Of a stretch of 64,000 nt of DNA, positions 27,154 to 35,327 are shown piece after piece. The notes below the pieces were generated by a model, which worked only from the letters and a program-made list of their open reading frames with translations, was not told the DNA's origin and searched no databases. The translations under genes were made by a program, and so were the position numbers. This stretch comes from CAWFQB01 sp965277875 (GTDB lineage Bacteria; Armatimonadota; Chthonomonadetes; Chthonomonadales; Chthonomonadaceae), in assembly GCA_965277875.1 (NCBI GenBank), contig CBDIDV010000002.1, positions 2,914,001-2,978,000 of the forward strand. Direction: 5' to 3'. How positions within the stretch are numbered: the first letter of the stretch is position 1; each line of letters begins with the position of its first letter.

Positions 27154-27200
27154 AAACTTTATGACCGCGAAATCGCCCTAAAGTACACAGCAATGTTCCA

Positions 27201-27417
27201 CCACGAAACAGCCCAAAAAAACGAAAAAGAACAAATGCAGGAGGAGTTATCCACAGATTAAGGGGATTAACACAGATTAAATGCAATGAGGGGTAGAACA
27301 GATGCGACGCCTGATCCTGCTTACAAGAAATCCTGTTCATCCTGCAAATCATGTTAATCCTGTCTCTGGATTGTCTTTGTCCTTTTTGTATTTTGTTCTT
27401 TTCGTTTGTTTCGCGGT
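27201..27417. repeat. Long imperfect inverted repeat with 9-bp units (element B)
   Basis: The left part carries TTATCCACAGATTAAGG and CAGATTAA units (period 9). The right part carries ATCCTGTTC, ATCCTGCAA, ATCATGTTA, ATCCTGTCT (period 9) and then a T-rich arm complementary to AACGAAAAAGAACAAA on the left. It fills the gap between the ribonuclease Z start and the aldo/keto reductase stop. Confidence 0.65.
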
Positions 27418-27428
27418 TTATCCTGTGC

Positions 27429-28325
27429 TTACGTCTGCGCGACCCAGTCGGGCTGACGGGCTTGCTCCCAGCGGGCGTGGATCAATTGTTCCAGTTCGGC
27501 GGGCAGCGGGCCGGCATCGAGCAGGCGGGCGTTGGACTTCCAGCGTTCCGGGTGCGTGGTTCCCACGATGGCCGTATGCACTCCGGGCAGGCCGAGCGTC
27601 CAGCGCAGGGCCACGCCCGTCGCGTCGTTGACATCCGACTGCGTAAAGTCGAAGCCCAGCGTTTGCAGGCGTTCCCAATAGGGAATCACGTAGCCGTTAT
27701 CAGGCTTTTCCTTGTGCCGCCAGACGGCATTGGCGATGGGACGTTTTACGATTACGCCCAGGTTGTTGTCGCGGGCGAGCGGCAGGGTCTTGTCCAGCGC
27801 GCTCTGGTCGCAGATGTTGATACTGGTTTGCAGCGTGTCGAACGCGCCGCACGTTGCCGCGTACTGCGCGGCCTCGTTGTCGCCGCTGTACCCGATGAAG
27901 CGCGTCTTGCCCGCGTCCCTGGCCCGCTCCAGCACGGCGATTACGTCGCCCTGCCTTAGTTTCTCCTCGCTGCAGCTGTGCAGCTGCACCAGGTCTACAT
28001 AATCCGTTTGCAAACGCTGCAAACTGCGGTCTATGCTCTGCTCCAGGAGATTGATGTCCCAATCCGGCAGGTTCAGGCCGGACGCATGGCCGCACTTGGT
28101 GAACAGATAAAAATCGCTTCGCCGGTGCGCCACGGTCTGCCCGATCTTCTCCTCGCTGTCCGCGTAGCATTCCGCCGTGTCAATGATGTTCAGGCCCGCG
28201 TCGAGCGCGCTGTTGAGGAGAGCTTCCACGGTCTCGCGGGTCGCGCCCTGAAACCCGATCTCGGCCCCGCCAAACCCCAGTACGCTGATCTCCATGCCCG
28301 TCCTGCCCAATGTGCGCTTTTCCAT
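27429..28325 (-). CDS. Aldo/keto reductase
   Basis: 298 residues. RTLGRTGMEISVLGFGGAEIG is the usual N-terminus; the catalytic residues fit IIDTAECYADSE (Asp, Tyr), LFTKCGH (Lys) and VQLHSCS (His). SINICDQ and GVIVKRPIAN follow as expected for the (beta/alpha)8 barrel. NADPH-dependent carbonyl reductase; substrate unknown. SD GGAGGTG lies 6 bases from the ATG. Its upstream neighbour is a sugar isomerase-like gene on the same strand, separated by element C. Confidence 0.92.
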   Translation of the reverse strand: MEKRTLGRTGMEISVLGFGGAEIGFQGATRETVEALLNSALDAGLNIIDTAECYADSEEKIGQTVAHRRSDFYLFTKCGHASGLNLPDWDINLLEQSIDRSLQRLQTDYVDLVQLHSCSEEKLRQGDVIAVLERARDAGKTRFIGYSGDNEAAQYAATCGAFDTLQTSINICDQSALDKTLPLARDNNLGVIVKRPIANAVWRHKEKPDNGYVIPYWERLQTLGFDFTQSDVNDATGVALRWTLGLPGVHTAIVGTTHPERWKSNARLLDAGPLPAELEQLIHARWEQARQPDWVAQT

Positions 28326-28398
28326 GCAAACACCTCCGTCGCAAAATAGTCGTCCCTGTCTTTACGCGCAAACCGCGTCAATGTCACAAGGCGGCAAA

Positions 28399-28510
28399 AA
28401 TGCTTTACCGCGGATGAAGCGGATGAAACAGATGGACGCAGATAAATATCGACGCTTCAATTTTGATCCGTGTTCATCCGCACCATCCGCTTCATCCGCG
28501 ATAAAGCATT
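28399..28510. repeat. Inverted-repeat element with GCGGATGAA units (element C)
   Basis: The 45-bp arms 28399-28443 and 28466-28510 are largely complementary; both are built from 9-bp units like GCGGATGAA. The outer end is AATGCTTTACCGCGGATGAA. It ends 16 bp before the stop of the isomerase gene. Confidence 0.9.
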
Positions 28511-28525
28511 GTGGTTCTTCGCGCT

Positions 28526-29410
28526 TTACAGCAAGGGGCGGAAGAAGTCGGCAGCGGCGCGGAGGTTGGCTTTGCGCTGGTCGGGCGTGTATTTGCCGAA
28601 CGACTCGTCTTCGAGGCAGATGTCGCGGTCGTAGCCGACATGGCGCAGAATTTGAATGTAGTGGGCGTGGTCAATATCGCCTTCATGGATGGGGCAGGCG
28701 TACTTGCCGTACTCGAAGCCCATCTCGCGCTCCACTTCGCGCAGTTCGGGCGGGTACGCGATGTTTTTGATGTGCGTATGCTTGACGTGAGTGGCGAACT
28801 GCGCGAAAATCTCGTACACGCGGGACAGGGGCCAGCCGCGCCAGTAGAAGTTGCCGGAGTCGAGGGTCAGGCCCAGGCGCGGCGAAGAAACGCGCGCCAG
28901 CAAGCCCTCAAGAAAGTCGGGATCGTTGCCCTGCAAGCCGTGGTTTTCAATGCCCAGGTCTACGTTTGTCGTATGAGTCTGCTCCAGGATCTGATTTATC
29001 GCGTCCGCCACCAATTCCTGACGGCGTTCGAGGGGCAGATCTTTCTCGCCGCTCATAATGGCGTCAATGCGCACGGCGGGCGCGTTCAGCGTGTGCGCGG
29101 CCTGAACGGTACGCGCGGCCCACGCGATTTCCTCGGCCTTGTCCTCGGCGTTAAAATTGTTGCCCATGCACAGAGCCGAAATGCGGATGTTCTCGGCATG
29201 GGCCTGGCCGCTGAGTTCGTCCAAGTCGTCAGGCCGGGACAGGTGCAGACGGGCGCGATGTTCGGGGTCACGGCGCGGCGCGATGGCGGGGACGGTATCG
29301 TCACGCCTTACCCATAGTTCCACGCCTTTGATGCCCAGGTCGTGCAGGGCGGGCGCGAGCGTGTCATACCCCGCCGCGAATACGATCTCGTCGCGTATGG
29401 AAAGATACAT
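28526..29410 (-). CDS. Sugar phosphate isomerase/epimerase (xylose-isomerase-like TIM barrel)
   Basis: 294 residues from the ATG at 29410, with SD AAGGAG 6 bases upstream. Typical motifs are LGIENHG (metal-binding Glu), LTLDSGNFYWRG, HVKHTHIKN and CPIHEGDIDH, ending ICLEDESFG. These supply the Glu-Asp-His-Glu metal site of the family. The true substrate (a sugar or inositol derivative) cannot be told. A period-7 inverted repeat occupies the 88-bp gap to the upstream acetyltransferase. Confidence 0.88.
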   Translation of the reverse strand: MYLSIRDEIVFAAGYDTLAPALHDLGIKGVELWVRRDDTVPAIAPRRDPEHRARLHLSRPDDLDELSGQAHAENIRISALCMGNNFNAEDKAEEIAWAARTVQAAHTLNAPAVRIDAIMSGEKDLPLERRQELVADAINQILEQTHTTNVDLGIENHGLQGNDPDFLEGLLARVSSPRLGLTLDSGNFYWRGWPLSRVYEIFAQFATHVKHTHIKNIAYPPELREVEREMGFEYGKYACPIHEGDIDHAHYIQILRHVGYDRDICLEDESFGKYTPDQRKANLRAAADFFRPLL

Positions 29411-29422
29411 AGGTTCTCCTTC

Positions 29423-29500
29423 GGAGAGGAGAAAGGAGAAAGTAAAAAGGAGAAAGTCACGTCGCCGCTGCTTTTTCCTTTCTCCTTTTTCCTTTCCCCT
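29423..29500. repeat. Inverted-repeat element with GGAGAAA units
   Basis: The left arm 29423-29456 (GGAGAAA-type heptamers) pairs with the right arm 29471-29500 (CTTTCTCC-type) around a spacer of 14 bases. The right end overlaps the TAG stop of the acetyltransferase (29499-29501). Confidence 0.88.
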
Positions 29501-30320
29501 AGCTTTTCGGTGGGTTGAGATACAGAACGGCCCACTGTCCGATCTCTTCAAAGCCCAGGCGGCGGTAGATGCGGCCTGCGGCGGGATTTTCGTAGAACAG
29601 GCAGGGCAGTTTGCCATCGCGCTGCAAGTCGAGGGACAAGGCCGCCGTGCAGGCGCTCGCATAACCGCGCCCGCGCCCGATGGGACTGGTGAACACACCG
29701 CCGATAAGGGCGGCATCGTTGCCTTCCATGTTCAGCAGGGCGCAGGACGCGATACGAATGGGATGCCTGGCCCCGGCAGGCTCTTCCACGACCCATACCC
29801 GCGTTTCGGCCAGCTTGGCGGCGACATTGGCGCGGGTGCGAAACATCGCCGATGCGCCCGCGTACAGCGCGGCCAGCAGGTCGGCGTCGCGCGGCGCTGC
29901 GCGGCGAGCAAGACGCAAAAGTTCAGGCGCAATTCGGGGCGGGGCGGACAAGCGCATAAAGACGCTCTGCTCCAGGCCGTTGCCCGTGTATCGGCGCAGG
30001 CAGGCCTTGACACGCCGCACAGTCTCCACTGTGCCGCGCACGCCGACCACGCCGTTCTGTGTGTCAATCAGAGACGCGAACGCGCCGGCGCAGCTTCCGT
30101 CCAGGTCGGTCACGATGATGGTGTTGCTGTAACGCAGCAGCATCCCCAACACTTCCTGCCCATCAGGTGAGAACACGCCCCACGGCTGTACCACGTCACC
30201 CGTGCAGCCATAAACCTCCAGGTTCATGCGCGGCGTCAAAAACCGCGGCGGGTCACGCCGGTACAACCGTTGCAGCGCGGGCGCATCGTCAGGGGTCAGC
30301 AGGCGAACATTGGGCGGCAT
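29499..30320 (-). CDS. GNAT family acetyltransferase
   Basis: 273 residues from the ATG at 30320 (MPPNVRLLTPDDAPALQRL). The C-terminal domain holds the acetyl-CoA loop: LIGGVFTSPIGRGRGYASACTAAL, with R-x-x-G-x-G/A, and then FYENPAAGRIYRRLGFEEIG. The N-terminal half is a divergent second GNAT-like domain, as in FR47-type proteins. Substrate unknown. The stop codon is embedded in the heptamer inverted-repeat element. Confidence 0.85.
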   Translation of the reverse strand: MPPNVRLLTPDDAPALQRLYRRDPPRFLTPRMNLEVYGCTGDVVQPWGVFSPDGQEVLGMLLRYSNTIIVTDLDGSCAGAFASLIDTQNGVVGVRGTVETVRRVKACLRRYTGNGLEQSVFMRLSAPPRIAPELLRLARRAAPRDADLLAALYAGASAMFRTRANVAAKLAETRVWVVEEPAGARHPIRIASCALLNMEGNDAALIGGVFTSPIGRGRGYASACTAALSLDLQRDGKLPCLFYENPAAGRIYRRLGFEEIGQWAVLYLNPPKS

Positions 30321-30409
30321 AATACGACTTTCACATCCGCGTTCCCCGAAGGCTATCAAGGGTTTTGTGGAACGCTGAACCTGCGCTTTCAAAATCAAAT
30401 TCAACAGTA

Positions 30410-30438
30410 TTGTACAATAATCTATGGTACAATATACA
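30410..30438 (+). promoter_or_regulatory. Sigma-70-type promoter of the 30510 gene
   Basis: -35 TTGTAC (30410-30415) and -10 TATACA (30433-30438) with 17-bp spacing; the expected start of transcription is near 30445. Confidence 0.75.
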
Positions 30439-30509
30439 CAGAAGCATAGACATTGCCAAATCTTTAACGAATAGATTTGTAAACAAACCTACGGAGGATT
30501 TAGAACATT

Positions 30510-30695
30510 ATGGCAAAAGCAGCCGCCAAAAGCACATCCAAAACCAACGTTACTGCCCGCGCCGAAGCCAAGGCCGCGCAGATCTCCTGCCGCATCTGCG
30601 GCAACAAGCCGGATGTCGTCCGCCGCCTGACGCCGGGTGGCCGCGCCCTGATGTATCGCAAGTGCTGCGTGGCAGCCGGCATCGTCGCGGCCTAG
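30510..30695 (+). CDS. Small basic four-cysteine protein, ribosomal-protein-like
   Basis: 61 residues with SD GGAGG about 11 bases upstream. The first 24 residues are Ala/Lys-rich; the rest carries CRICGNKPDVVRR and YRKCC, a CxxC plus CC zinc-site pattern resembling small ribosomal zinc ribbons. The good promoter and following 13-bp hairpin argue for a real, well-expressed gene. I do not recognise a known family. Confidence 0.72.
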   Translation: MAKAAAKSTSKTNVTARAEAKAAQISCRICGNKPDVVRRLTPGGRALMYRKCCVAAGIVAA

Positions 30696-30719
30696 TTCGT
30701 TCCCATAGTCGTTGTATTT

Positions 30720-30792
30720 CCGTCCGGCCCTGCTTCTTTTTACTGTAGACTACTGTAGACTATTGTAAAGAGTGTCAGGGCCGGACGGCTTT
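30720..30792 (+). terminator. 13-bp hairpin with repeat-containing loop
   Basis: CCGTCCGGCCCTG (30720-30732) pairs perfectly with 30776-30788, followed by CTTTC. The 43-base loop contains tandem TACTGTAGAC units. Possible terminator of the small gene. Confidence 0.6.
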
Positions 30793-30834
30793 CGTTTGGC
30801 ATGGTGCTTCAGGATGTTTTCGGAAGGAGAGAGT

Positions 30835-31434
30835 ATGCAGACAATGTCCCCGCCACCCTGGCCCGTTGCGCCCAACCGCATTCCCATCACGCGCGCCTTT
30901 TGTAAACTGCTGGAAGAGAACGGCCTGCTGACCGAGCGCTACGAACTTATAGACGGGGAGATTTTTTCCAAGATGGGCCAAAACCGTACTCATGCGAACG
31001 CCGTCATGCTCTTCACGTTGTTGTTGATGCGCCTGTTCGGCGACGAGTTCGTTCAATGTCAGCTTCCGATTGACACAGGCTCTGCCGACTTCGACACGAA
31101 CGCCCCCGAACCCGACATCGTCGCGCTGTCGCGGCCCGTCAGCACATTCACGGCCTCGGACCCCGCCCCCGCCGACGTTCTGCTGCTTGTGGAAGTGTCC
31201 GATTCGACCCTGCGATTTGACATGAGCAGCAAAGCCCTGCTGTATGCGCGCGCCGGCGTTGCGGAGTATTGGGTCGCGGATGTCGCAGGCAGGCGTCTTA
31301 TCGCGCACCGCAACCCTGCCCCGTCCGGCTATGGCGAGGTCACGGAATACGGCGTGGAAGACACCGTTACCATTGCCGCCCGCCCTGACGCCATTGTGCG
31401 CGTCGCCGATTTGTTTCCCCCCGCACAGGCGTAG
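30835..31434 (+). CDS. Uma2/DUF820 family PD-(D/E)xK nuclease-like protein
   Basis: 199 residues from the ATG at 30835, with SD AAGGAGA. RYELIDGEIFSKMGQNRTHA, then PEPDIVAL (core D), LLLVEVSDSTLRFD (E-V-S) and KALLYARAGVAEYWVADV give the complete Uma2 pattern. It is more canonical than the copy at 23131-23694. Role in the cell is not established for this family. It lies 114 bp before the GH57 gene. Confidence 0.9.
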   Translation: MQTMSPPPWPVAPNRIPITRAFCKLLEENGLLTERYELIDGEIFSKMGQNRTHANAVMLFTLLLMRLFGDEFVQCQLPIDTGSADFDTNAPEPDIVALSRPVSTFTASDPAPADVLLLVEVSDSTLRFDMSSKALLYARAGVAEYWVADVAGRRLIAHRNPAPSGYGEVTEYGVEDTVTIAARPDAIVRVADLFPPAQA

Positions 31435-31548
31435 AAGAGCAGAAAAGCAGGGCAAAGGCCGCTTGTTGTCGAATAGCGTTCCATCGCTTCCTCAAAATGA
31501 TTTGCCTGCAAGTCATTTGTGGAAAGCACAGTTGGAAGGATCGCTCAT

Positions 31549-33282
31549 TTGGAACCTGATGCCGTTGGCAGCTTCGCGCTTGTACTCCACTCGCACATCC
31601 CCTATGTTCTCGCGCATGGCCGTCGCCCGCACGGCACGGACTGGCTGGCCGAGGTCGCAGCCGAATCTTACATCCCCCTGCTCGACGTTTTTCACCGCCT
31701 GATCGCCGAAGGTATCTCGCCCCGCGTCACTCTGGGCATGACGCCGATTTTGACCGAACAGCTTGCGGACACAACGTTTCAAGCCGAGTTCGACGCGTAT
31801 CTGAGCGGCAAAATCCAGTCGGCTCGCGACAATCAGGCGCAGTTCAGCGCGGACGGCGACATGCACAGGCTGGGCCTGGCGCACTATTGGGAGGCATTTT
31901 ACAGCCGCGTACAGCGGCAGTATCAGGACGCGTATGGGCGCGACATCGTGGGCGCGTTTCGCGACTTGCAGGACGCGGGTCACATCGAGATCATCACGAG
32001 CGCGGCCACGCACGGCTATCTGCCCCTGCTGCTGACCGACCAGAGCGTACAGGCGCAGGTGAAGCAGGGCGTCCAGACGTACCAGAAACATTACGGACGC
32101 GCGCCGCGCGGCTTCTGGCTGCCCGAATGCGCGTACCGTCCCCGCTACGCCTGGAACCCTCCGGTCGAAAAGTACCAGACTACCCCGCCCGTCCCGCGCA
32201 AAGGCATAGACGAGTTTCTAATCGAAAACGGGCTGGAATACTTTTTTGTGGACGCGCATCTTCTCAAAGGCGGCAAGGCCATCGGCGTCTACGCGGATCG
32301 CTTCGCGGGCCTGCAATCCCTCTGGTCGCAGTTCGCCAAATCCTACGCCCCCGAAATAGCCGAGCGCACGCCCTACAAGCCCTACCTCGTCAATTCGGGC
32401 GGCAAGCCCGGCCCGCCCATTGCCTTTTTCAGCCGCGATCACAAAACGGGGGCGCAGGTGTGGAGCGGCGATACCGGCTATCCCGGCGATTTCCACTATC
32501 TGGAGTTTCACAAAAAGCATTATCCCGGCGACCTGCGCTACTGGCGCGTGTCCGGCGACCGCAGCGACCTGGGCGGCAAAAGCCTGTACGAGCCGCGCGA
32601 AGCCCTTCATCGGACACAGGCGCATGGCGCGCACTTCGCCCGACTGGTGCGCGACACGCTGGCCGAACACAGGGCGGCGAGCGGCACGGCGGGCATCATC
32701 ACGGCCATGTACGACACGGAACTGTACGGACACTGGTGGTTCGAGGGGCCGGAGTTTTTGTATCACGCCCTGAAACAGATCCATGCCGACCCGTCCGTCA
32801 CCTTAACGACATGCGGCGATTACCTGAGCGCCAGCCCGCCCTCGGTCGTGGTCGGCCTGCCGGAAGGCTCGTGGGGCGAGGGCGGCTATCACTGGATATG
32901 GCTTAACGAGTGGACGGCGTGGACATGGGAGAAAATCTATCAGGCGGAACAGGAGATGGCGCAGCTTGCCCGCGACTATGCGGACACGCCCTCCGCGCGC
33001 ATTTTGCTCAAGCAAGCCTGCCGCGAACTATTGCTGCTGGAATCGTCGGACTGGCAGTTCAGCATCAGTACGTGGAGCAGCCGCGACTACGCCGAACAGC
33101 GCGTCAACTACCACCATGCACGGTTCATGCAGATAGCCGCCTTGATACGCCGCAATGGAGACAATTCCGAACCTAGCGCCCTGCAAGAGTGGAACGCGCT
33201 TGGCGAAGCCCTGGACAGGGATCGCTGCTTTGCCGATGTCAATCCGTCTTGGTGGGCCGCGATTGACTATCCCGCCACTTGA
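31549..33282 (+). CDS. GH57 family glycoside hydrolase (1,4-alpha-glucan branching enzyme-like)
   Basis: 577 residues. I chose the TTG at 31549 because GGAAGGA (31534-31540) lies 8 bases upstream and the family N-terminus (FALVLHSHIPYV) follows directly; the GTG at 31519 has no SD. GH57 motifs are complete: LHSHIPYV (HxH), GFWLPECAY (catalytic Glu near residue 193), YDTELYGHWWFEGP (catalytic Asp near 388). The C-terminal helical domain with WGEGGYHWIWLNEWTAWTW matches GH57 branching enzymes, which make alpha-1,6 branches in glycogen. Amylase-type specificity is an alternative. Confidence 0.9.
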   Translation: MEPDAVGSFALVLHSHIPYVLAHGRRPHGTDWLAEVAAESYIPLLDVFHRLIAEGISPRVTLGMTPILTEQLADTTFQAEFDAYLSGKIQSARDNQAQFSADGDMHRLGLAHYWEAFYSRVQRQYQDAYGRDIVGAFRDLQDAGHIEIITSAATHGYLPLLLTDQSVQAQVKQGVQTYQKHYGRAPRGFWLPECAYRPRYAWNPPVEKYQTTPPVPRKGIDEFLIENGLEYFFVDAHLLKGGKAIGVYADRFAGLQSLWSQFAKSYAPEIAERTPYKPYLVNSGGKPGPPIAFFSRDHKTGAQVWSGDTGYPGDFHYLEFHKKHYPGDLRYWRVSGDRSDLGGKSLYEPREALHRTQAHGAHFARLVRDTLAEHRAASGTAGIITAMYDTELYGHWWFEGPEFLYHALKQIHADPSVTLTTCGDYLSASPPSVVVGLPEGSWGEGGYHWIWLNEWTAWTWEKIYQAEQEMAQLARDYADTPSARILLKQACRELLLLESSDWQFSISTWSSRDYAEQRVNYHHARFMQIAALIRRNGDNSEPSALQEWNALGEALDRDRCFADVNPSWWAAIDYPAT

Positions 33283-33324
33283 GTACCGGCGGTTAAACAA
33301 TCCAAATAAACAATCCAAAACGAG

Positions 33325-33366
33325 AAACGCCTCCTTCTTTGCATTAGCGAAAGAAGGAGGCGTTTT
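33325..33366. terminator. Bidirectional terminator between convergent genes
   Basis: A perfect 16-bp stem, AAACGCCTCCTTCTTT with its complement at 33350-33365, and a 9-base loop; it serves the GH57 gene and the minus-strand gene. Confidence 0.88.
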
Positions 33367-33388
33367 GGATCGAAAATGATGCAGCCGT

Positions 33389-34222
33389 CTATTTTTGCAG
33401 GGAGGCTACGAGAGAGGCGACCGCGCCATCAGCATACTGTACGTCTACGCGATAATACTGCGCCGAAAAGGTGTCTTTGTTGGCCGGGAAGTAAGCCTCG
33501 GTTCCGGCCTCGGCAGTCTGCTGGGATATGGGCAGATGATACCGGTTGAGCAGGGTTACAGTCAGGCTGCTGATGAGCCTGGAATCGCCGCGCCAGCCGA
33601 TGGACACGTCGAAGTTACGTCCGCGCCGCACGAACAGAGACTGCACAAGCGAAGGCTCTAAGGGCTTGGCCTGCGTGTCCTGCGAACTTCCGCCGTTCAG
33701 GCTGCCCGACCGGGACCTGGCAGAATTGACGTTGTTGGCGTTCGGATTGTACGCCGGACTTGCGGGATCGGCAATGGGATTGTACCCGATGGTTTGACCG
33801 AACGAGTATGTGCCGGAGGGGCCGAGCGTGGAAAATCCGCCATACGTGTCCGAGCCGATGAACGTGATGTTTCCGCCGCCGAGTGTGCCGCCATTAAAGC
33901 CGCTGAACGAGGACTGGCCGAGATAGGAGCCGAACCCGCTGAAATCAGGATAACCGAAATACGAAAGGGCGCTGCCTGTATAGACGTTCCCGCTATTGTT
34001 GCTATTGGCGCTGCCACTGCTGCTGACGGACGTGACGCCGTTTGCGCCGACGCGCGCCGAGGACACGCCGCCGCTGCTGCGAATATTGGTCGCCGCGTTG
34101 GTCGTTGCGCTGCGCGAAGTGGCGGCACTCTGCGCCTGCGCCTGCAAACCGGCAAGCGCAAATGCGCCGATTGCCAGGACCGATGCCGCGTACCGTGTAC
34201 CGATGGTTTGTGTGCTGTTCAT
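33389..34222 (-). CDS. Secreted Ser/Gly/Asn-rich protein of unknown function
   Basis: 277 residues from the ATG at 34222, with SD GAGG. A signal peptide (SVLAIGAFALAGLQAQAQ) is followed by about 140 residues rich in Ser, Gly and Asn with aromatic Gly repeats (YFGYPDFSGFGSYLGQSSFSGF). A more ordered C-terminal part contains RRGRNFDVSIGWRGDSRLISSLTVTLLNRYHLPIS. Probably an envelope or matrix protein. I do not recognise a family. Confidence 0.78.
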   Translation of the reverse strand: MNSTQTIGTRYAASVLAIGAFALAGLQAQAQSAATSRSATTNAATNIRSSGGVSSARVGANGVTSVSSSGSANSNNSGNVYTGSALSYFGYPDFSGFGSYLGQSSFSGFNGGTLGGGNITFIGSDTYGGFSTLGPSGTYSFGQTIGYNPIADPASPAYNPNANNVNSARSRSGSLNGGSSQDTQAKPLEPSLVQSLFVRRGRNFDVSIGWRGDSRLISSLTVTLLNRYHLPISQQTAEAGTEAYFPANKDTFSAQYYRVDVQYADGAVASLVASLQK

Positions 34223-35327
34223 CTTGGAACTCCTCGCATGGGACTGCCGGATCGAATGCCGCGAGGCCTGCCCTGCGGAACCGCGCCGTCTTGTGCGGAG
34301 TTCCTGTCTCGTCATGAAGGTTCAGGCTGCTTTCGATCCGTAACTGCTTGTTTTGCTGCTATGAATGCCGGGGCTTGATACCGCCTCCACCACGTTCTGC
34401 GGCATGGCTGCCGACCGTGGCCGCGCTCAGGTATCGAGCGTATGATAATCGGAGGCCGCTCGGCCGGCGATCTTCTTTAGTATGCTTATATTATACGCTC
34501 ATTAGAGACTCATTGTGGTGTGTTTGTTTCCTGTTTTTCAGCCAAATCAGGCATTCGTTGAGCCACAACAGAATAAATCCCGAAATAAGCCGCTGTTTCC
34601 TACAAAAAACAGGTCACAAATGCCCGGCTCATTCGTAAATTACGTCAGTACAGCCAAAGTTCGCTTCCGAAAACTATTTTTACGAACATTTATATAATTT
34701 TCATAAAAATTGGGTTCCGGCTCTTGACGCGCGCTTTATGGTTGTGCTAACCTGTTTGCTGTCAACGCCAGTCCACGAATTGAGTTAAGGGTTTCCCGCT
34801 AGATTGATCTGGAAGTAACCTTTGGTTTGTCACTCATGGATCGGGCGCGACTTGAAATAGCGGAATGGGAAAGTGATTTGCCGCTGTCCCGCAAGTTTGC
34901 GGCATTTGCACAACGAATTGCAAATGTCCTCGCATGGTTTTGCGGAACGGCAGAAATCGTGGAACAAAGACACAGTATGTCGCGTCCCGCGATTTGAGGC
35001 GGTCATGTAATCCCCGGCTGCCCACGTTGTCCACGCAAAGAAAATCACACGGTTCGCGCCAAGACGCCAAGATTCCGCATCGGAGCGGATGCAGAGAAGC
35101 AGGATACAAGGCAACTCTTCTCAACGCATCGGTTACGATTCCATGAATGGCGAGTGTCGGGGCAAGGCCGCGTTCTTTCCGCGCAGGCGATAGCGTCCTT
35201 TAAGACCAGGGAACCGCGCAGCGGGCATTTGCGCGCTCCAACTCTCACCAACCGTCGGCAGGCGTTCCTTTGATTCAAAAGTTTCTTTTTTGAACGCTCC
35301 GGCACAACTTCATGGAGGTTTCCACCA
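34223..35327. other. 1.1-kb divergent upstream region, no gene seen
   Basis: It separates the minus-strand secreted protein from the SLH porin. The middle (34500-34760) is AT-rich and carries a minus-strand TATAAT (34495-34490) and a plausible plus-strand promoter. The stretch near 35260-35300 can form GCGTTC/GAACGC. If the promoter near 34724 is used, the porin mRNA has a leader of about 570 nt, as some S-layer genes do. Confidence 0.5.
34724..34753 (+). promoter_or_regulatory. Possible promoter for the SLH porin gene
   Basis: -35 TTGACG (34724-34729) and an extended -10 TGCTAACCT (34745-34753). The -10 hexamer is weak. Confidence 0.4.
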
